This document shows positions 13,974 through 21,264 of a stretch of 21,264 nt of DNA, piece after piece (position 1 is the stretch's first letter; each line of letters opens with the position of its first letter). The stretch is taken from NCBI GenBank assembly GCA_045577595.1, contig JAZNIR010000116.1, positions 1-21,264 of the forward strand. Reading direction: 5' to 3'. The DNA is from Scatosoma sp045577595 (GTDB lineage: Bacteria; Bacillota; Clostridia; Christensenellales; Borkfalkiaceae). Made by a program: the position numbers and the translations under genes. The notes under the pieces were generated by a model. That model had not been told where the DNA came from. It saw only the letters and a program-made list of their open reading frames with translations, and did no database searches.

Positions 13974-14444
13974 ATGGCTGAACAGCAATATATTATGACC
14001 AAAAAAGGTTACGACGAAGCGGTGGAAAAATTGAAGTATTTACAAACCGTAAAACGTCAAGAAATCGTGGAGAGAATCGCGGAAGCGAGAAGTCACGGGG
14101 ATTTGTCGGAAAACGCGGAATACGACGCGGCGAGAAACGAACAAGCGGCAAACGAAGGCGAAATTGCCGACCTTGAATACAAGGTGAAAAACGCGGTAAT
14201 TCTCGAAGAAAACAACGACAAAACCAGCGTGCATATCGGCTCGAAAGTAAAGGTGTACGACGAAGATTTAGACGAAGAAGAAGTGTACGAACTTACGGGC
14301 ACGACGGAATCGGACGCGATGCAAAATAAAATTTCCAACGAGTCCCCCGTCGGTTCGGCGCTTTTAAAGCATAAAGTGGGCGATAAAGTAAAGGTAAACG
14401 CTCCCGACGGCGAATATTATTTGGAAATTCGCGAAATCTTCTAA
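13974..14444 (+). CDS. greA: Transcription elongation factor GreA
   Basis: GreA binds the secondary channel of RNA polymerase and stimulates cleavage of backtracked transcripts. The 156-residue length is typical. An N-terminal coiled coil at about 1-75 carries the tip motif SHGDLSENAEY, with the acidic Asp and Glu needed for cleavage. The C-terminal FKBP-like domain spans about 80-156 (VHIGSKVKVY ... ESPVGSALLKHKVGDKVKV). The ATG at 13974 is fixed by AAGGAG six bases upstream; the frame stays open further upstream, but that stretch is leader RNA. lysS follows after 39 bases with its own ribosome binding site, a common greA-lysS pairing in Firmicutes. Confidence 0.97.
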   Translation: MAEQQYIMTKKGYDEAVEKLKYLQTVKRQEIVERIAEARSHGDLSENAEYDAARNEQAANEGEIADLEYKVKNAVILEENNDKTSVHIGSKVKVYDEDLDEEEVYELTGTTESDAMQNKISNESPVGSALLKHKVGDKVKVNAPDGEYYLEIREIF

Positions 14445-14483
14445 AATTCAATTTTCTATTACAGAGCAAGGAACGATAAACAA

Positions 14484-15989
14484 ATGGAAAACAAGCAGGT
14501 AAACCCCCAAGTGGAAAACGAAGAAGAACAGCTTATCGAACAAGCGAGAATTCGCCGTGAAAAGTTGGCAAAATTGGTGTCGGAAGGCAAAAACCCGTAC
14601 GAACAGGTGAAATATCCCGTCGACGCGCATTCGGAAGAAATCAAAAACAATTTCGAAGCGTTTGAAGGGAAAACGGTGTCGATGGCTGGGCGTATGATGT
14701 CCCGCCGTATTATGGGCAAAGCGTCTTTTTCGCATATCGCGGATAAAAGCGGCTTAATACAAGTGTACGTAACCCGTCAAGATATCGGCGAAGAAAATTA
14801 CGCGTCGTATAAAAAGGATTACGACATCGGCGACATCGTCGGCTTTAAAGGGTTCGTGTTTAAAACGCAAACGGGCGAAGTAACCGTACACGTAACCGAG
14901 CTGATTATGCTTGCAAAATCCCTTTTGCCGTTGCCTGAAAAATATAACGGTTTGCAAAATCAAGATATGAAATACCGTTTGCGCCACTTGGATTTGATTA
15001 TGAACAAGGACGTGCGCGACGTATTCCGTACCCGTTCGCTGATTTTAAAGGAAATCCGTAGCTATCTCGACGGACGCGGATATTTGGAAGTGGATACGCC
15101 TACGCTGTTGCCCCTTGAAATCGGCGCGGACGCCCGCCCGTTTAAAACGCACCATAACGCGCTCGATTTGGATATGTATATGCGTATCGAAACGGAACTT
15201 TTCTTAAAGCGTTTAATCGTCGGCGGTATGGACAAAGTGTACGAAGTGGGCAGAATTTTCCGTAACGAAGGTATGGACGCCTATCACAACCCCGAATTTA
15301 CGTCTATCGAAATGTACGAAGCGTACAGCGATTATTTCGCAATGATGGATATGATAGAAGATTTGTACAAAACGGTTACGCTGAAAGTATGCGGTACGCT
15401 GGATATCACCTATCAAGGCACGGAAATTCATATGGGCGAATGGACGCGTCTTACGATGGCGGAAGCGGTGGAAAAATACGCGGGCGTAAGATACGACGAT
15501 TGGGAAACGGACGAAGACGCGCGTGCGGCGGCAAAGGCGCTCGGCGTGGAATTGGAACACGAAAACGCAAGTAAGGGCTGGGTGCTTATCGAACTCTTCG
15601 ACGCATTCGTAGAAGATAAGCTTATTCAACCCACCGTCATTTACGATTACCCCGTAGAAAATTCCCCTTTGGCAAAACGCAAACCCACCAATCCCGCGTT
15701 TACCGAACGTTTCGAATATTTCATTTGCGGACACGAATACGGCAACGCATTCTCCGAACTTAACGACCCTATCGACCAAAAACAACGTATGTTGAAACAA
15801 GTGGAAGCAAAGCGCGCAAAGGGAAACAACGACGCGCAAGTGGACGAAGATTTCATCAACGCGTTGGAATACGGCTTACCCCCTACGGGCGGGTTAGGTA
15901 TGGGCTTGGATAGATTCGTAATGTTGCTTACCGACAGTTCGACGATTCGCGACGTTATACTCTTCCCTACGATGAAACCGAAAAAATAA
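14484..15989 (+). CDS. lysS: Lysyl-tRNA synthetase, class II
   Basis: Charges tRNA-Lys with lysine in the cytosol. The 501-residue product has the class II LysRS order: an N-terminal helix, an OB-fold anticodon-binding domain at about 58-150 (VSMAGRMMSRRIMGKASFSHI) and a catalytic domain from about 175. Motif 2 is FRNEGMDAYHNPEFTSIE and motif 3 is GLGMGLDRFVMLL near the C-terminus. The length is normal. The ATG follows AAGGA at about 11 bases and lies 39 bases after greA, so both genes probably share the greA promoter. A long GC-rich hairpin follows the stop. Confidence 0.98.
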   Translation: MENKQVNPQVENEEEQLIEQARIRREKLAKLVSEGKNPYEQVKYPVDAHSEEIKNNFEAFEGKTVSMAGRMMSRRIMGKASFSHIADKSGLIQVYVTRQDIGEENYASYKKDYDIGDIVGFKGFVFKTQTGEVTVHVTELIMLAKSLLPLPEKYNGLQNQDMKYRLRHLDLIMNKDVRDVFRTRSLILKEIRSYLDGRGYLEVDTPTLLPLEIGADARPFKTHHNALDLDMYMRIETELFLKRLIVGGMDKVYEVGRIFRNEGMDAYHNPEFTSIEMYEAYSDYFAMMDMIEDLYKTVTLKVCGTLDITYQGTEIHMGEWTRLTMAEAVEKYAGVRYDDWETDEDARAAAKALGVELEHENASKGWVLIELFDAFVEDKLIQPTVIYDYPVENSPLAKRKPTNPAFTERFEYFICGHEYGNAFSELNDPIDQKQRMLKQVEAKRAKGNNDAQVDEDFINALEYGLPPTGGLGMGLDRFVMLLTDSSTIRDVILFPTMKPKK

Positions 15990-15996
15990 ACGCGTT

Positions 15997-16035
15997 CGCG
16001 CCGAATCCTTGCCCCGCTGGGGCGGTTTCGGCGCG
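15997..16035 (+). terminator. Two-part hairpin after lysS, probable terminator
   Basis: An outer 9-bp stem CGCGCCGAA (15997-16005) / TTCGGCGCG (16027-16035) encloses an inner GCCCC/GGGGC stem with a 3-base loop. It lies 7 bases after the stop. The following bases, tacttatcttt, are only moderately T-rich, so the U-tract is weak. Confidence 0.65.
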
Positions 16036-16072
16036 TACTTATCTTTATGAAATTATGCGTACGATAAAAAGG

Positions 16073-16103
16073 TTGATTTCGTACATACCCTAATAAATAT
16101 GAT
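16073..16103 (+). promoter_or_regulatory. Weak promoter candidate of the tmk-mntP operon
   Basis: TTGATT at 16073-16078 and TATGAT at 16098-16103 are separated by 19 bases, longer than ideal. GTACGA (16059-16064) and TCGTAC (16079-16084) form an inverted repeat around the -35 box that could be an operator. Confidence 0.4.
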
Positions 16104-16151
16104 AAATTTTATTCGTTTATGCAAGAAAAAACGAATAATAACGAGGAAAAA

Positions 16152-17225
16152 ATGGACGCAAAAATCACCAAAAAAAGACTTTCACATTTGCTTTCTTACG
16201 ATTGGATAAAAATCGTGGCGATTGCCGCTGCGGTTATTTTCGCGTGGACGCTTATCTTTTCCGTTACGGCGACGAAAATCACGGCGGCGCAACAGTTCGT
16301 ACTTGTAAATCATTACAGCTGTTATTTAGGCGAAGGCTACGGCTCGGAATTTTACAGCACCACCGACTTCTTTTCTTACGAAGTGATTGAACGGCGGATT
16401 GAAGATTTGCAGGCAAGCGCGGGAAAAAGCAACGCGTACACCGTTTTAGACGCGCGTTTGGCGGTTGGCGAAGGGGACGTTATGTTTATCCCCGATATCG
16501 ACAATCCCGACACCAAAACGCTTGTCGAAGGCACGGGCGTAGACGGCGTGGAGGCGCAATACGAATATAAAACGTACGTGGAAAGCTTTTTGATGCGATA
16601 TTTCCCTTATATGTACGATTTGGACGATTATTTCCGTCAAATGGAAGAATTTTTAATCGAACATTACGGCGCGGATTGGCAAAACGGCGAACTTGACGAA
16701 ACAAAAGTGGCGCAAAATTTCCGCGCGCGGGTAAAGAAAGACAACCGCTTTAAAAAGGAAGCGCAAATCCAACAAGGTATTCAAGACGAAAAAGCGCGGA
16801 TTGAATCGTATAAAGAAGCGTTGATACAGTTTAACGGATATTTGCAAAACGGCACGGTAGAATTAACCCAATCGACGGTGGATATTTACGACGACGAAAC
16901 GCTTACGGGGAACTTTTCCTTAAATATTTGTCCGTCTACGCTGGTGGATGACCCGACGAAAAAGGACGGGGAAGACGGTGGGCATATGTTTAAAGATAAA
17001 TATTCTTCGGTGCTGGAAAAGAAAGTGTACTACTATGCAACGGACGTATATCCCGACGCCACCAATCCCGAGATAACGCACAGCGGACGGGTGAAAACGG
17101 CTATCAATATGAATATGGTAATCTTCCGTTACGCGGAAGTGGGATACGGTTTCCAATACGAAAGCTTGCTTTATATTAACGATTTGATTGCCGATTGTAT
17201 TGCGGAATACGAAGCGTCGTTATAA
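16152..17225 (+). CDS. Unknown membrane-anchored extracytoplasmic protein
   Basis: I do not recognise this 357-residue protein. It has a basic cytosolic start, one membrane segment at about residues 19-40 and a large soluble region predicted outside the membrane, rich in Asp, Glu, Tyr and Phe. The region at about 165-225 is charged and probably helical (RARVKKDNRFKKEAQIQQG ...). No Cys-based lipobox or enzyme motif is visible. The ATG at 16152 is chosen because GAGG lies 5 bases upstream; the earlier in-frame ATG at 16119 has no site. It is first in an apparent operon with the decarboxylase-family gene, tmk and mntP, but its role there is unclear. Confidence 0.7.
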   Translation: MDAKITKKRLSHLLSYDWIKIVAIAAAVIFAWTLIFSVTATKITAAQQFVLVNHYSCYLGEGYGSEFYSTTDFFSYEVIERRIEDLQASAGKSNAYTVLDARLAVGEGDVMFIPDIDNPDTKTLVEGTGVDGVEAQYEYKTYVESFLMRYFPYMYDLDDYFRQMEEFLIEHYGADWQNGELDETKVAQNFRARVKKDNRFKKEAQIQQGIQDEKARIESYKEALIQFNGYLQNGTVELTQSTVDIYDDETLTGNFSLNICPSTLVDDPTKKDGEDGGHMFKDKYSSVLEKKVYYYATDVYPDATNPEITHSGRVKTAINMNMVIFRYAEVGYGFQYESLLYINDLIADCIAEYEASL

Positions 17226-17250
17226 AATCATAATAATAAGGAGCGCGCGA

Positions 17251-18573
17251 ATGCGACGGATATTCAGCGACAAACGCACGGCGAAAACCTGCCATATCCT
17301 TTCGATGCTGAAAAGTAGCGCCCGCAAAGCGCACGTTTCCTTTCACACGCCCGGGCATAAACGCTCTAATTGGGATATTACGGAATTAGGCTATTCGGAC
17401 AATCTTTCCGCGCCGAGCGGTTGCATTTTGCAGGCGCAAACGGACGTGGCGCGTCTCGTCGGCGCAAAGCAAAGTTTTTTCTTAACGGACGGAAGCACTT
17501 CGGGGGTGCTTTCTGTGCTCCACGCTTTAAAACAAGCGGGGATACGACGGGTGGCGTTTGCGCTCGACTCTCATAAAAGCGTGTATAACGGGTGCGCCCT
17601 TTTAGGGCTTACCCCCTTTCTTTTTCAAGGGCAAACGCAAAACGGATTGCCCCTTCCGCTCAATGAAAAAACGGCGGGCGAAGAAGTAAAAAACGCGATA
17701 GAAAACAGCGACGCGCTGTTGCTCACTTCCCCCGATTATTACGGCAACGTAGCCGACCTTGCCTATTTTTCTTCCCTTTGTAAAAAGGCGGGCAAACCGC
17801 TCGTTATCGACGGGGCGCACGGCGGGCATTTGCGTTTTGAAAAGCGATTGTACGCGGGCGCGTACGCGGATATGTGGGTGGACGGCGTGCATAAAAGCTT
17901 GCCCGCGCTTACGCAAGGAGCAATCGTGCACGCGAAAACGGAAGAATGGAGCGAGCGTTTACAAAACGCGGTGGACGTCTTCCGCACCACCAGTCCGTCC
18001 TATCCAATTATGGCGTCGGTGGAATACGCGGTGAAATATCCCCGCAATTTACCGCTTGAAAAGGCGGTTGGCGAGTGGAAAGCCGTCGAAACGCGGTTGT
18101 ATGCCAATCAAGATTGGACGAAAGTTTGCGCGCTGTTTGGTAAACACGCGTTTACGGCGGAAAAAGATTGTATAAAAAAGGGAGTATATCCCGAATTTTG
18201 CGACGGCAACGTCGTAACCTTTTATCTTTCTCCCGCCACGAAAACGCGCGATTTTAAACGGTTGCAAAAGCTGTTGCAAAAGCTGTTTAAAAAGTATCCT
18301 TACGAAAGGAGCGAAAACGGGCAAAAGGACGTTCGTTGCGTACGTACCCCCACCGTTTTTCCGAAAAATACGGCAAACGAATGGTTGGAACTTGCCGAAA
18401 GCGTGGGCAAAATATGCGCCAATACGTGCGGACTTTTCCCGCCTTGCACCCCCCTGATTACGTGCGGGGAACGGATTACGGAAGAAAAAATAGAACTTTT
18501 ACAACGCGCCGATAACGTTTTCGGCTTACGGGAAAGAAAAATAAACGTATTTTTATACGAAGAAGAGGCATAA
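17251..18573 (+). CDS. Orn/Lys/Arg decarboxylase family protein (YaaO/SpeA type)
   Basis: A fold-type I PLP enzyme family that decarboxylates arginine, lysine or ornithine to polyamine precursors. The 440-residue protein shows FHTPGHK at about 31-37, DGAHGGH (Asp188, cofactor) at about 188 and the PLP lysine Lys215 in DGVHKSLPALTQGA. The C-terminal domain includes FPPCTPLITCGE. It is somewhat shorter than B. subtilis SpeA or YaaO (about 480-490). The ATG follows AAGGAG at 7 bases. The tmk gene starts 3 bases after the stop, the same neighbour as yaaO in B. subtilis. The substrate cannot be assigned from sequence; many yaaO-type members are uncharacterised. Confidence 0.88.
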   Translation: MRRIFSDKRTAKTCHILSMLKSSARKAHVSFHTPGHKRSNWDITELGYSDNLSAPSGCILQAQTDVARLVGAKQSFFLTDGSTSGVLSVLHALKQAGIRRVAFALDSHKSVYNGCALLGLTPFLFQGQTQNGLPLPLNEKTAGEEVKNAIENSDALLLTSPDYYGNVADLAYFSSLCKKAGKPLVIDGAHGGHLRFEKRLYAGAYADMWVDGVHKSLPALTQGAIVHAKTEEWSERLQNAVDVFRTTSPSYPIMASVEYAVKYPRNLPLEKAVGEWKAVETRLYANQDWTKVCALFGKHAFTAEKDCIKKGVYPEFCDGNVVTFYLSPATKTRDFKRLQKLLQKLFKKYPYERSENGQKDVRCVRTPTVFPKNTANEWLELAESVGKICANTCGLFPPCTPLITCGERITEEKIELLQRADNVFGLRERKINVFLYEEEA

Positions 18574-18576
18574 AGT

Positions 18577-19203
18577 ATGGTAAGAGGAAAATTTATCACT
18601 TTTGAAGGTTGCGACGGGTGCGGAAAATCCACCCAACTCGCTTTGTTAAACGAATACTTAACGCAAAACGGCGTTCCGCATATTTTCACACGCGAACCGG
18701 GCGGTGGAAAAATTTCCGAAGCGATTCGTGAAATATTGCTCAACGGCAAAAATAGCGAAATGACGGACGAATGTGAAGCGCTCCTTTATTCGGCGGCGCG
18801 CGTACAGCATTTAAACGACCGCGTAGAGCCCGCTTTAAAGGAAGGCAAGTTGGTGATATGCGACAGATACGTGGATTCGTCGATTGCCTATCAAGCGTAC
18901 GGGCGCAACTTGGGCGTGGATTTTATCACGCAAATTAACGGGTACGCGATAAAGGAATATTCCCCCGACGTTACGATTTTTATCGACCTTTCCCCCGCCG
19001 ACGCGTTTAAAAGAAAAAAAGGCGCGGACGAAAACGACCGTTTGGAACAAGCGGGTATGGCGTTTCACGAACGGGTGTACGCGGGATATTGCGCTTTGGC
19101 GGAAAAAGAACCCAGCCGTGTAATCAAGGTAGACGGAAAACAAACGCCCCAAGAAATTTTTGCGGACGTTTTGCGAATTTTGAAAGAGAAAAACTGCTTG
19201 TAA
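18577..19203 (+). CDS. tmk: Thymidylate kinase
   Basis: Phosphorylates dTMP to dTDP for DNA synthesis. The 208-residue protein has the P-loop FEGCDGCGKST at about 9-19 (Cys in place of the more usual Ala or Val), TREPGGGK near 38, the DRY motif in CDRYVDSSIAYQ near 95 and a LID region KRKKGADENDRLE. The ATG lies 3 bases after the decarboxylase stop, with GAGG inside the upstream gene as ribosome binding site, so translation is likely coupled. In most Firmicutes tmk is followed by darA, yaaR and holB; here mntP takes that place. Confidence 0.97.
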   Translation: MVRGKFITFEGCDGCGKSTQLALLNEYLTQNGVPHIFTREPGGGKISEAIREILLNGKNSEMTDECEALLYSAARVQHLNDRVEPALKEGKLVICDRYVDSSIAYQAYGRNLGVDFITQINGYAIKEYSPDVTIFIDLSPADAFKRKKGADENDRLEQAGMAFHERVYAGYCALAEKEPSRVIKVDGKQTPQEIFADVLRILKEKNCL

Positions 19204-19214
19204 AAGGAAAAAAT

Positions 19215-19853
19215 ATGTCGATTTGGGAAATTATTCTCGTCGGCTCGGCGCTTGCAATGGACGCTTGCGCGGTGAGTATGACGGACGGAATGACGGATAA
19301 AAAATTAACCGTATTAAAAGCGCTTACCATAGGCGGTTTGTTCGGGTTTTTTCAATTTTTAATGCCACTTATCGGTTATTACGTTACGGGCGTGGTTGCG
19401 GGCGCGTTTTTAAATACGTTTGAAAAAATATCCGCGTGGATTTCCTTTTCGGTTTTGTTGTTTTTAGGCGGAAAAATGCTGATAGAAAGCATTCAAGAAA
19501 TCAGGCGCTTAAAACGAGCGCTCGTTTGCCCTTCCCCTGAATGTATCGAAGAGCGTTCGAAAGAAACGTACCGTTTGACGGTAGGCGCTTTGTTGTTGCA
19601 AGCAATCGCCACTTCGATTGACGCGCTTGCCGTCGGCGTAACCTTGCAAATGTCGGTAATCGACGGGGGCAGTTTGTTCGGTGGAGCATTCGGCTCGACG
19701 GCGGTGATAGGCGTCGTAACCTTTTTGTTAAGTTTCGGGGCGGTGTACGTGGGAAAACTTATCGGCGACAAAGCGAAGGATAAAGCGGGTTTGTTGGGCG
19801 GAATCGTATTGATTGGAATCGGCGTAAAAACGCTAATCCAAAGTTTTTTATAA
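19215..19853 (+). CDS. mntP: Manganese efflux pump MntP
   Basis: Exports Mn2+ and protects against manganese excess. The 212-residue protein has six predicted membrane segments in two halves, each with a conserved aspartate motif: ALAMDACAVS (Asp16) and ATSIDALAVGV (Asp136). The central cytosolic loop is longer than usual and contains CPSPEC (Cys105, Cys110), a possible metal-binding pair. The ATG at 19215 has AAAGGA upstream and lies 11 bases after tmk. No yybP-ykoY manganese riboswitch is visible, so the gene depends on the operon promoter. A GC-rich hairpin follows. Confidence 0.92.
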   Translation: MSIWEIILVGSALAMDACAVSMTDGMTDKKLTVLKALTIGGLFGFFQFLMPLIGYYVTGVVAGAFLNTFEKISAWISFSVLLFLGGKMLIESIQEIRRLKRALVCPSPECIEERSKETYRLTVGALLLQAIATSIDALAVGVTLQMSVIDGGSLFGGAFGSTAVIGVVTFLLSFGAVYVGKLIGDKAKDKAGLLGGIVLIGIGVKTLIQSFL

Positions 19854-19882
19854 AGCGTAACGGATAATAAACGGAAAACCTT

Positions 19883-19911
19883 ATACGCGCGCGTGCATTA
19901 CGCGCGCGTAT
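19883..19911 (+). terminator. Perfect 12-bp alternating-CG hairpin after mntP
   Basis: ATACGCGCGCGT (19883-19894) pairs perfectly with ACGCGCGCGTAT (19900-19911) around a GCATT loop, 29 bases after the mntP stop. The downstream sequence is AT-rich but not a clean T run, so it may be a weak terminator or a 3'-end stabiliser. The alternating CG stem could also favour Z-form DNA. Confidence 0.65.
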
Positions 19912-20045
19912 TATAATTATTGTGGCTTGTATAACGGTTGAGTATAAAAAGAGCGTTTTTACAAAAAAATCCAAGAAAAAACGGCGGAAAAGGAAAATTT
20001 TGCAAAAATACCGAAAATAATTTTCCAAAGTATTGCTCAAAATTA

Positions 20046-20074
20046 TTGACGAAAGGAAAAAAGTGTGGTAGAAT
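20046..20074 (+). promoter_or_regulatory. Promoter of gap (extended -10)
   Basis: TTGACG at 20046-20051 (5/6), a 17-base spacer and TAGAAT at 20069-20074 (5/6), preceded by TGG. The predicted start is near 20081. GGAGG at 20148-20152 then lies 9 bases before the gap ATG. Confidence 0.85.
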
Positions 20075-20161
20075 AGTAAACGGACAAGTAGGGATTGTCG
20101 ATTTTTGCTTGTTCAAAAACGGATATTAAATAATTTTTTCATATATTGGAGGAACTTTATT

Positions 20162-21181
20162 ATGGCAAACGTAAAAGTTGCAATCAACGGTTTCGGCCGT
20201 ATCGGTCGTCTTGCATTCAGACAAATGTTCGGCGCAGAAGGTTACGAAGTAGTCGCTATTAACGACCTTACGAACGCTTCTATGCTCGCGCACCTTCTCA
20301 AGTACGATTCCGCGCAAGGCAGATACGCGCTTGCGGACACGGTTTCGGCGGACGACGAAGCAGGCACGATTACCGTAAACGGCAAAACCATCAAAATTTA
20401 CGCGGAAAAAGACGCGGCAAACTGCCCTTGGGCTGAACTTGACGTAGACGTAGTACTCGAATGTACCGGTTTCTATACGTCCAAAGCAAAGAGCGAAGCG
20501 CACATCAAAGCAGGCGCGAAGAAAGTCGTTATTTCCGCACCCGCAGGAAACGACCTTCCCACCATCGTTTACAGCGTAAACGAAAAGACGCTTACGAAAA
20601 ACGACACGATTATTTCGGCGGCTTCCTGTACGACCAACTGTCTTGCTCCTATGGCAAACACCCTTAACAAGCTTTCCAAGATTAAGAAAGGTTATATGAC
20701 GACGATTCACGCGTTCACGGGCGACCAAATGGTATTGGACGGTCCTCACCGCAAAGGCGACTTCCGTCGCGCAAGAGCGGCTGCCGTAAACATCGTTCCC
20801 AACTCGACGGGCGCTGCGAAAGCAATCGGCTTGGTTATCCCCGAACTTAACGGCGTTTTGGACGGTTGCGCGCAACGCGTTCCCGTTCCCACCGGTTCGC
20901 TTACCCAACTCGTTGCAATTTGCGACGGCGAAGTAGACGCTGCTACGGTTAACGCGGCAATGAAAGCGGCTGCAAGCGCATCTTTCGGTTACACGGAAGA
21001 AGAAATCGTATCGTCCGATATTATCGGCATCACGTACGGTTCGCTTTTCGACGCTACGCAAACGAAGTGTATGCCTATGGGCGACGGCACGACGCTTGTT
21101 AAAGTCGTTTCTTGGTACGACAACGAAAACTCCTACACCAGCCAAATGGTAAGAACGATTAAATACTTTGCAGAACTTTAA
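20162..21181 (+). CDS. gap: Glyceraldehyde-3-phosphate dehydrogenase
   Basis: A cytosolic glycolytic enzyme that oxidises glyceraldehyde-3-phosphate to 1,3-bisphosphoglycerate. The 339-residue length is typical. The Rossmann motif INGFGRIGR is at about 8-16 and Asp35 in INDLT indicates NAD+ preference. The catalytic Cys156 lies in SAASCTTNC and His183 in TTIHAFTGDQ; the phosphate-site segments RAAAVNIVPNSTGAAKA and the C-terminal WYDNENSYTSQMV are present. The ATG at 20162 has a GGAGG site; the frame stays open upstream, but that part lies in the leader. It has its own promoter and terminator. Codons look biased toward those of highly expressed genes, as expected for gap. Confidence 0.99.
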   Translation: MANVKVAINGFGRIGRLAFRQMFGAEGYEVVAINDLTNASMLAHLLKYDSAQGRYALADTVSADDEAGTITVNGKTIKIYAEKDAANCPWAELDVDVVLECTGFYTSKAKSEAHIKAGAKKVVISAPAGNDLPTIVYSVNEKTLTKNDTIISAASCTTNCLAPMANTLNKLSKIKKGYMTTIHAFTGDQMVLDGPHRKGDFRRARAAAVNIVPNSTGAAKAIGLVIPELNGVLDGCAQRVPVPTGSLTQLVAICDGEVDAATVNAAMKAAASASFGYTEEEIVSSDIIGITYGSLFDATQTKCMPMGDGTTLVKVVSWYDNENSYTSQMVRTIKYFAEL

Positions 21182-21204
21182 TCGGTAGGGTAAATAAAAA
21201 AATC

Positions 21205-21236
21205 ACGCTTCGCGACGGTTTGTCGCGGAGCGTTTT
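21205..21236 (+). terminator. Rho-independent terminator after gap
   Basis: ACGCTTCGCGAC (21205-21216) pairs with GTCGCGGAGCGT (21222-21233) over 12 bp with one wobble, around a GGTTT loop, followed by TTT and AT-rich sequence. It lies 23 bases after the gap stop. Confidence 0.9.
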
Positions 21237-21264
21237 ATCATAAGAAACCCGCCTTTTTTTAAGG

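Larger units (their letters stand above)
19854..20161. other. Intergenic region between mntP and gap
   Basis: This 308-base gap holds the CG hairpin at 19883-19911, an 8-bp inverted repeat GGAAAATT (19992-19999) / AATTTTCC (20019-20026) upstream of the gap promoter, the promoter itself and an untranslated gap leader of about 80 nt. No credible coding sequence or known RNA was seen. No CggR-type operator was found. Confidence 0.7.

Noticed and set aside
16119..16151. Earlier ATG for the unknown membrane protein
   Set aside because: No ribosome binding site precedes it, while GAGG precedes the ATG at 16152.
18960..19215. yybP-ykoY manganese riboswitch before mntP
   Set aside because: Only 11 bases separate tmk from mntP, leaving no room for one, and no such motif is seen.
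19912..19917. TATAAT after the mntP hairpin as the gap promoter
   Set aside because: Its -35 position falls in the CG stem (GCGCGT), and a far better promoter lies at 20046-20074.
19992..20026. CggR operator upstream of gap
   Set aside because: The inverted repeat GGAAAATT/AATTTTCC does not resemble the CGGGAC-type CggR site, and no cggR is nearby.
20105..20161. N-terminal extension of gap
   Set aside because: It lies in the leader; GGAGG before 20162 and the family N-terminus MANVKVAINGFGRIGR set the start.
20126..21145. Antisense open frame of 339 codons opposite gap
   Set aside because: It mirrors gap codon for codon, has no ribosome binding site or family motif, and arises from the codon bias of a highly expressed gene.
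1..21264. CRISPR array, tRNA, rRNA, IS element or prophage
   Set aside because: No spaced repeats, T-arm-like motif, transposase or phage protein was found on either strand.

Overview
The window looks like chromosomal core sequence from a low-to-mid GC member of the Bacillota, most likely class Clostridia. The evidence is the set of Gram-positive genes (RicT-type PSP1 protein, SpoIVFA/SpoIVFB, PdaB-like deacetylase, EngB, MntP), the strong AAGGAG-type ribosome binding sites, and the sigma-A-like promoters, several of which have an extended -10 (TGnTATAAT). The sporulation genes and two sigma-E-like promoter candidates suggest a spore former or a descendant of one. An uncultured gut lineage such as the Christensenellales would fit, but that placement is inference.

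Layout, left to right. Positions 30-1752 (minus) carry ricT and holB. A divergent promoter region separates them from an orphan Wzz/YveK-like chain-length protein (1967-2791, plus), which ends in a terminator. Then come lon and engB (2893-6056, plus). A bidirectional terminator separates engB from a minus-strand block: rng, spoIVFB, spoIVFA, a tandem-OB-fold SSB-like protein and a pdaB-like deacetylase (6122-11543). From 11752 the plus strand holds an operon of a short conserved protein (apparently leaderless), an Lrp/AsnC regulator and a class I/II aminotransferase. Next is greA-lysS behind a near-consensus promoter and a long structured leader. Positions 16152-19853 hold a predicted operon of an unknown membrane-anchored protein, an Orn/Lys/Arg decarboxylase-family enzyme, tmk and mntP. 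The window closes with gap, with its own promoter and terminator.

How the genes relate. Most are housekeeping: clamp loader, proteolysis, ribosome assembly, RNA processing, transcript-cleavage factor, lysyl-tRNA synthesis, dTTP supply and glycolysis. The common Firmicutes cluster (decarboxylase, tmk, darA, yaaR, holB, ricT) is split: its ends lie at opposite ends of the window on opposite strands, and darA and yaaR are absent here. The spoIVFA-spoIVFB pair next to rng is a trace of the clostridial spoIVF-rng-rplU neighbourhood.

No tRNA, rRNA, CRISPR array, IS element, phage gene or dedicated defence system was seen. The most interesting material is regulatory: the greA leader, a likely leaderless gene with paired operator-like dyads, the sigma-E-like boxes, the rng 5' hairpin, and odd hairpins at the spoIVFB start and the ricT ribosome binding site.
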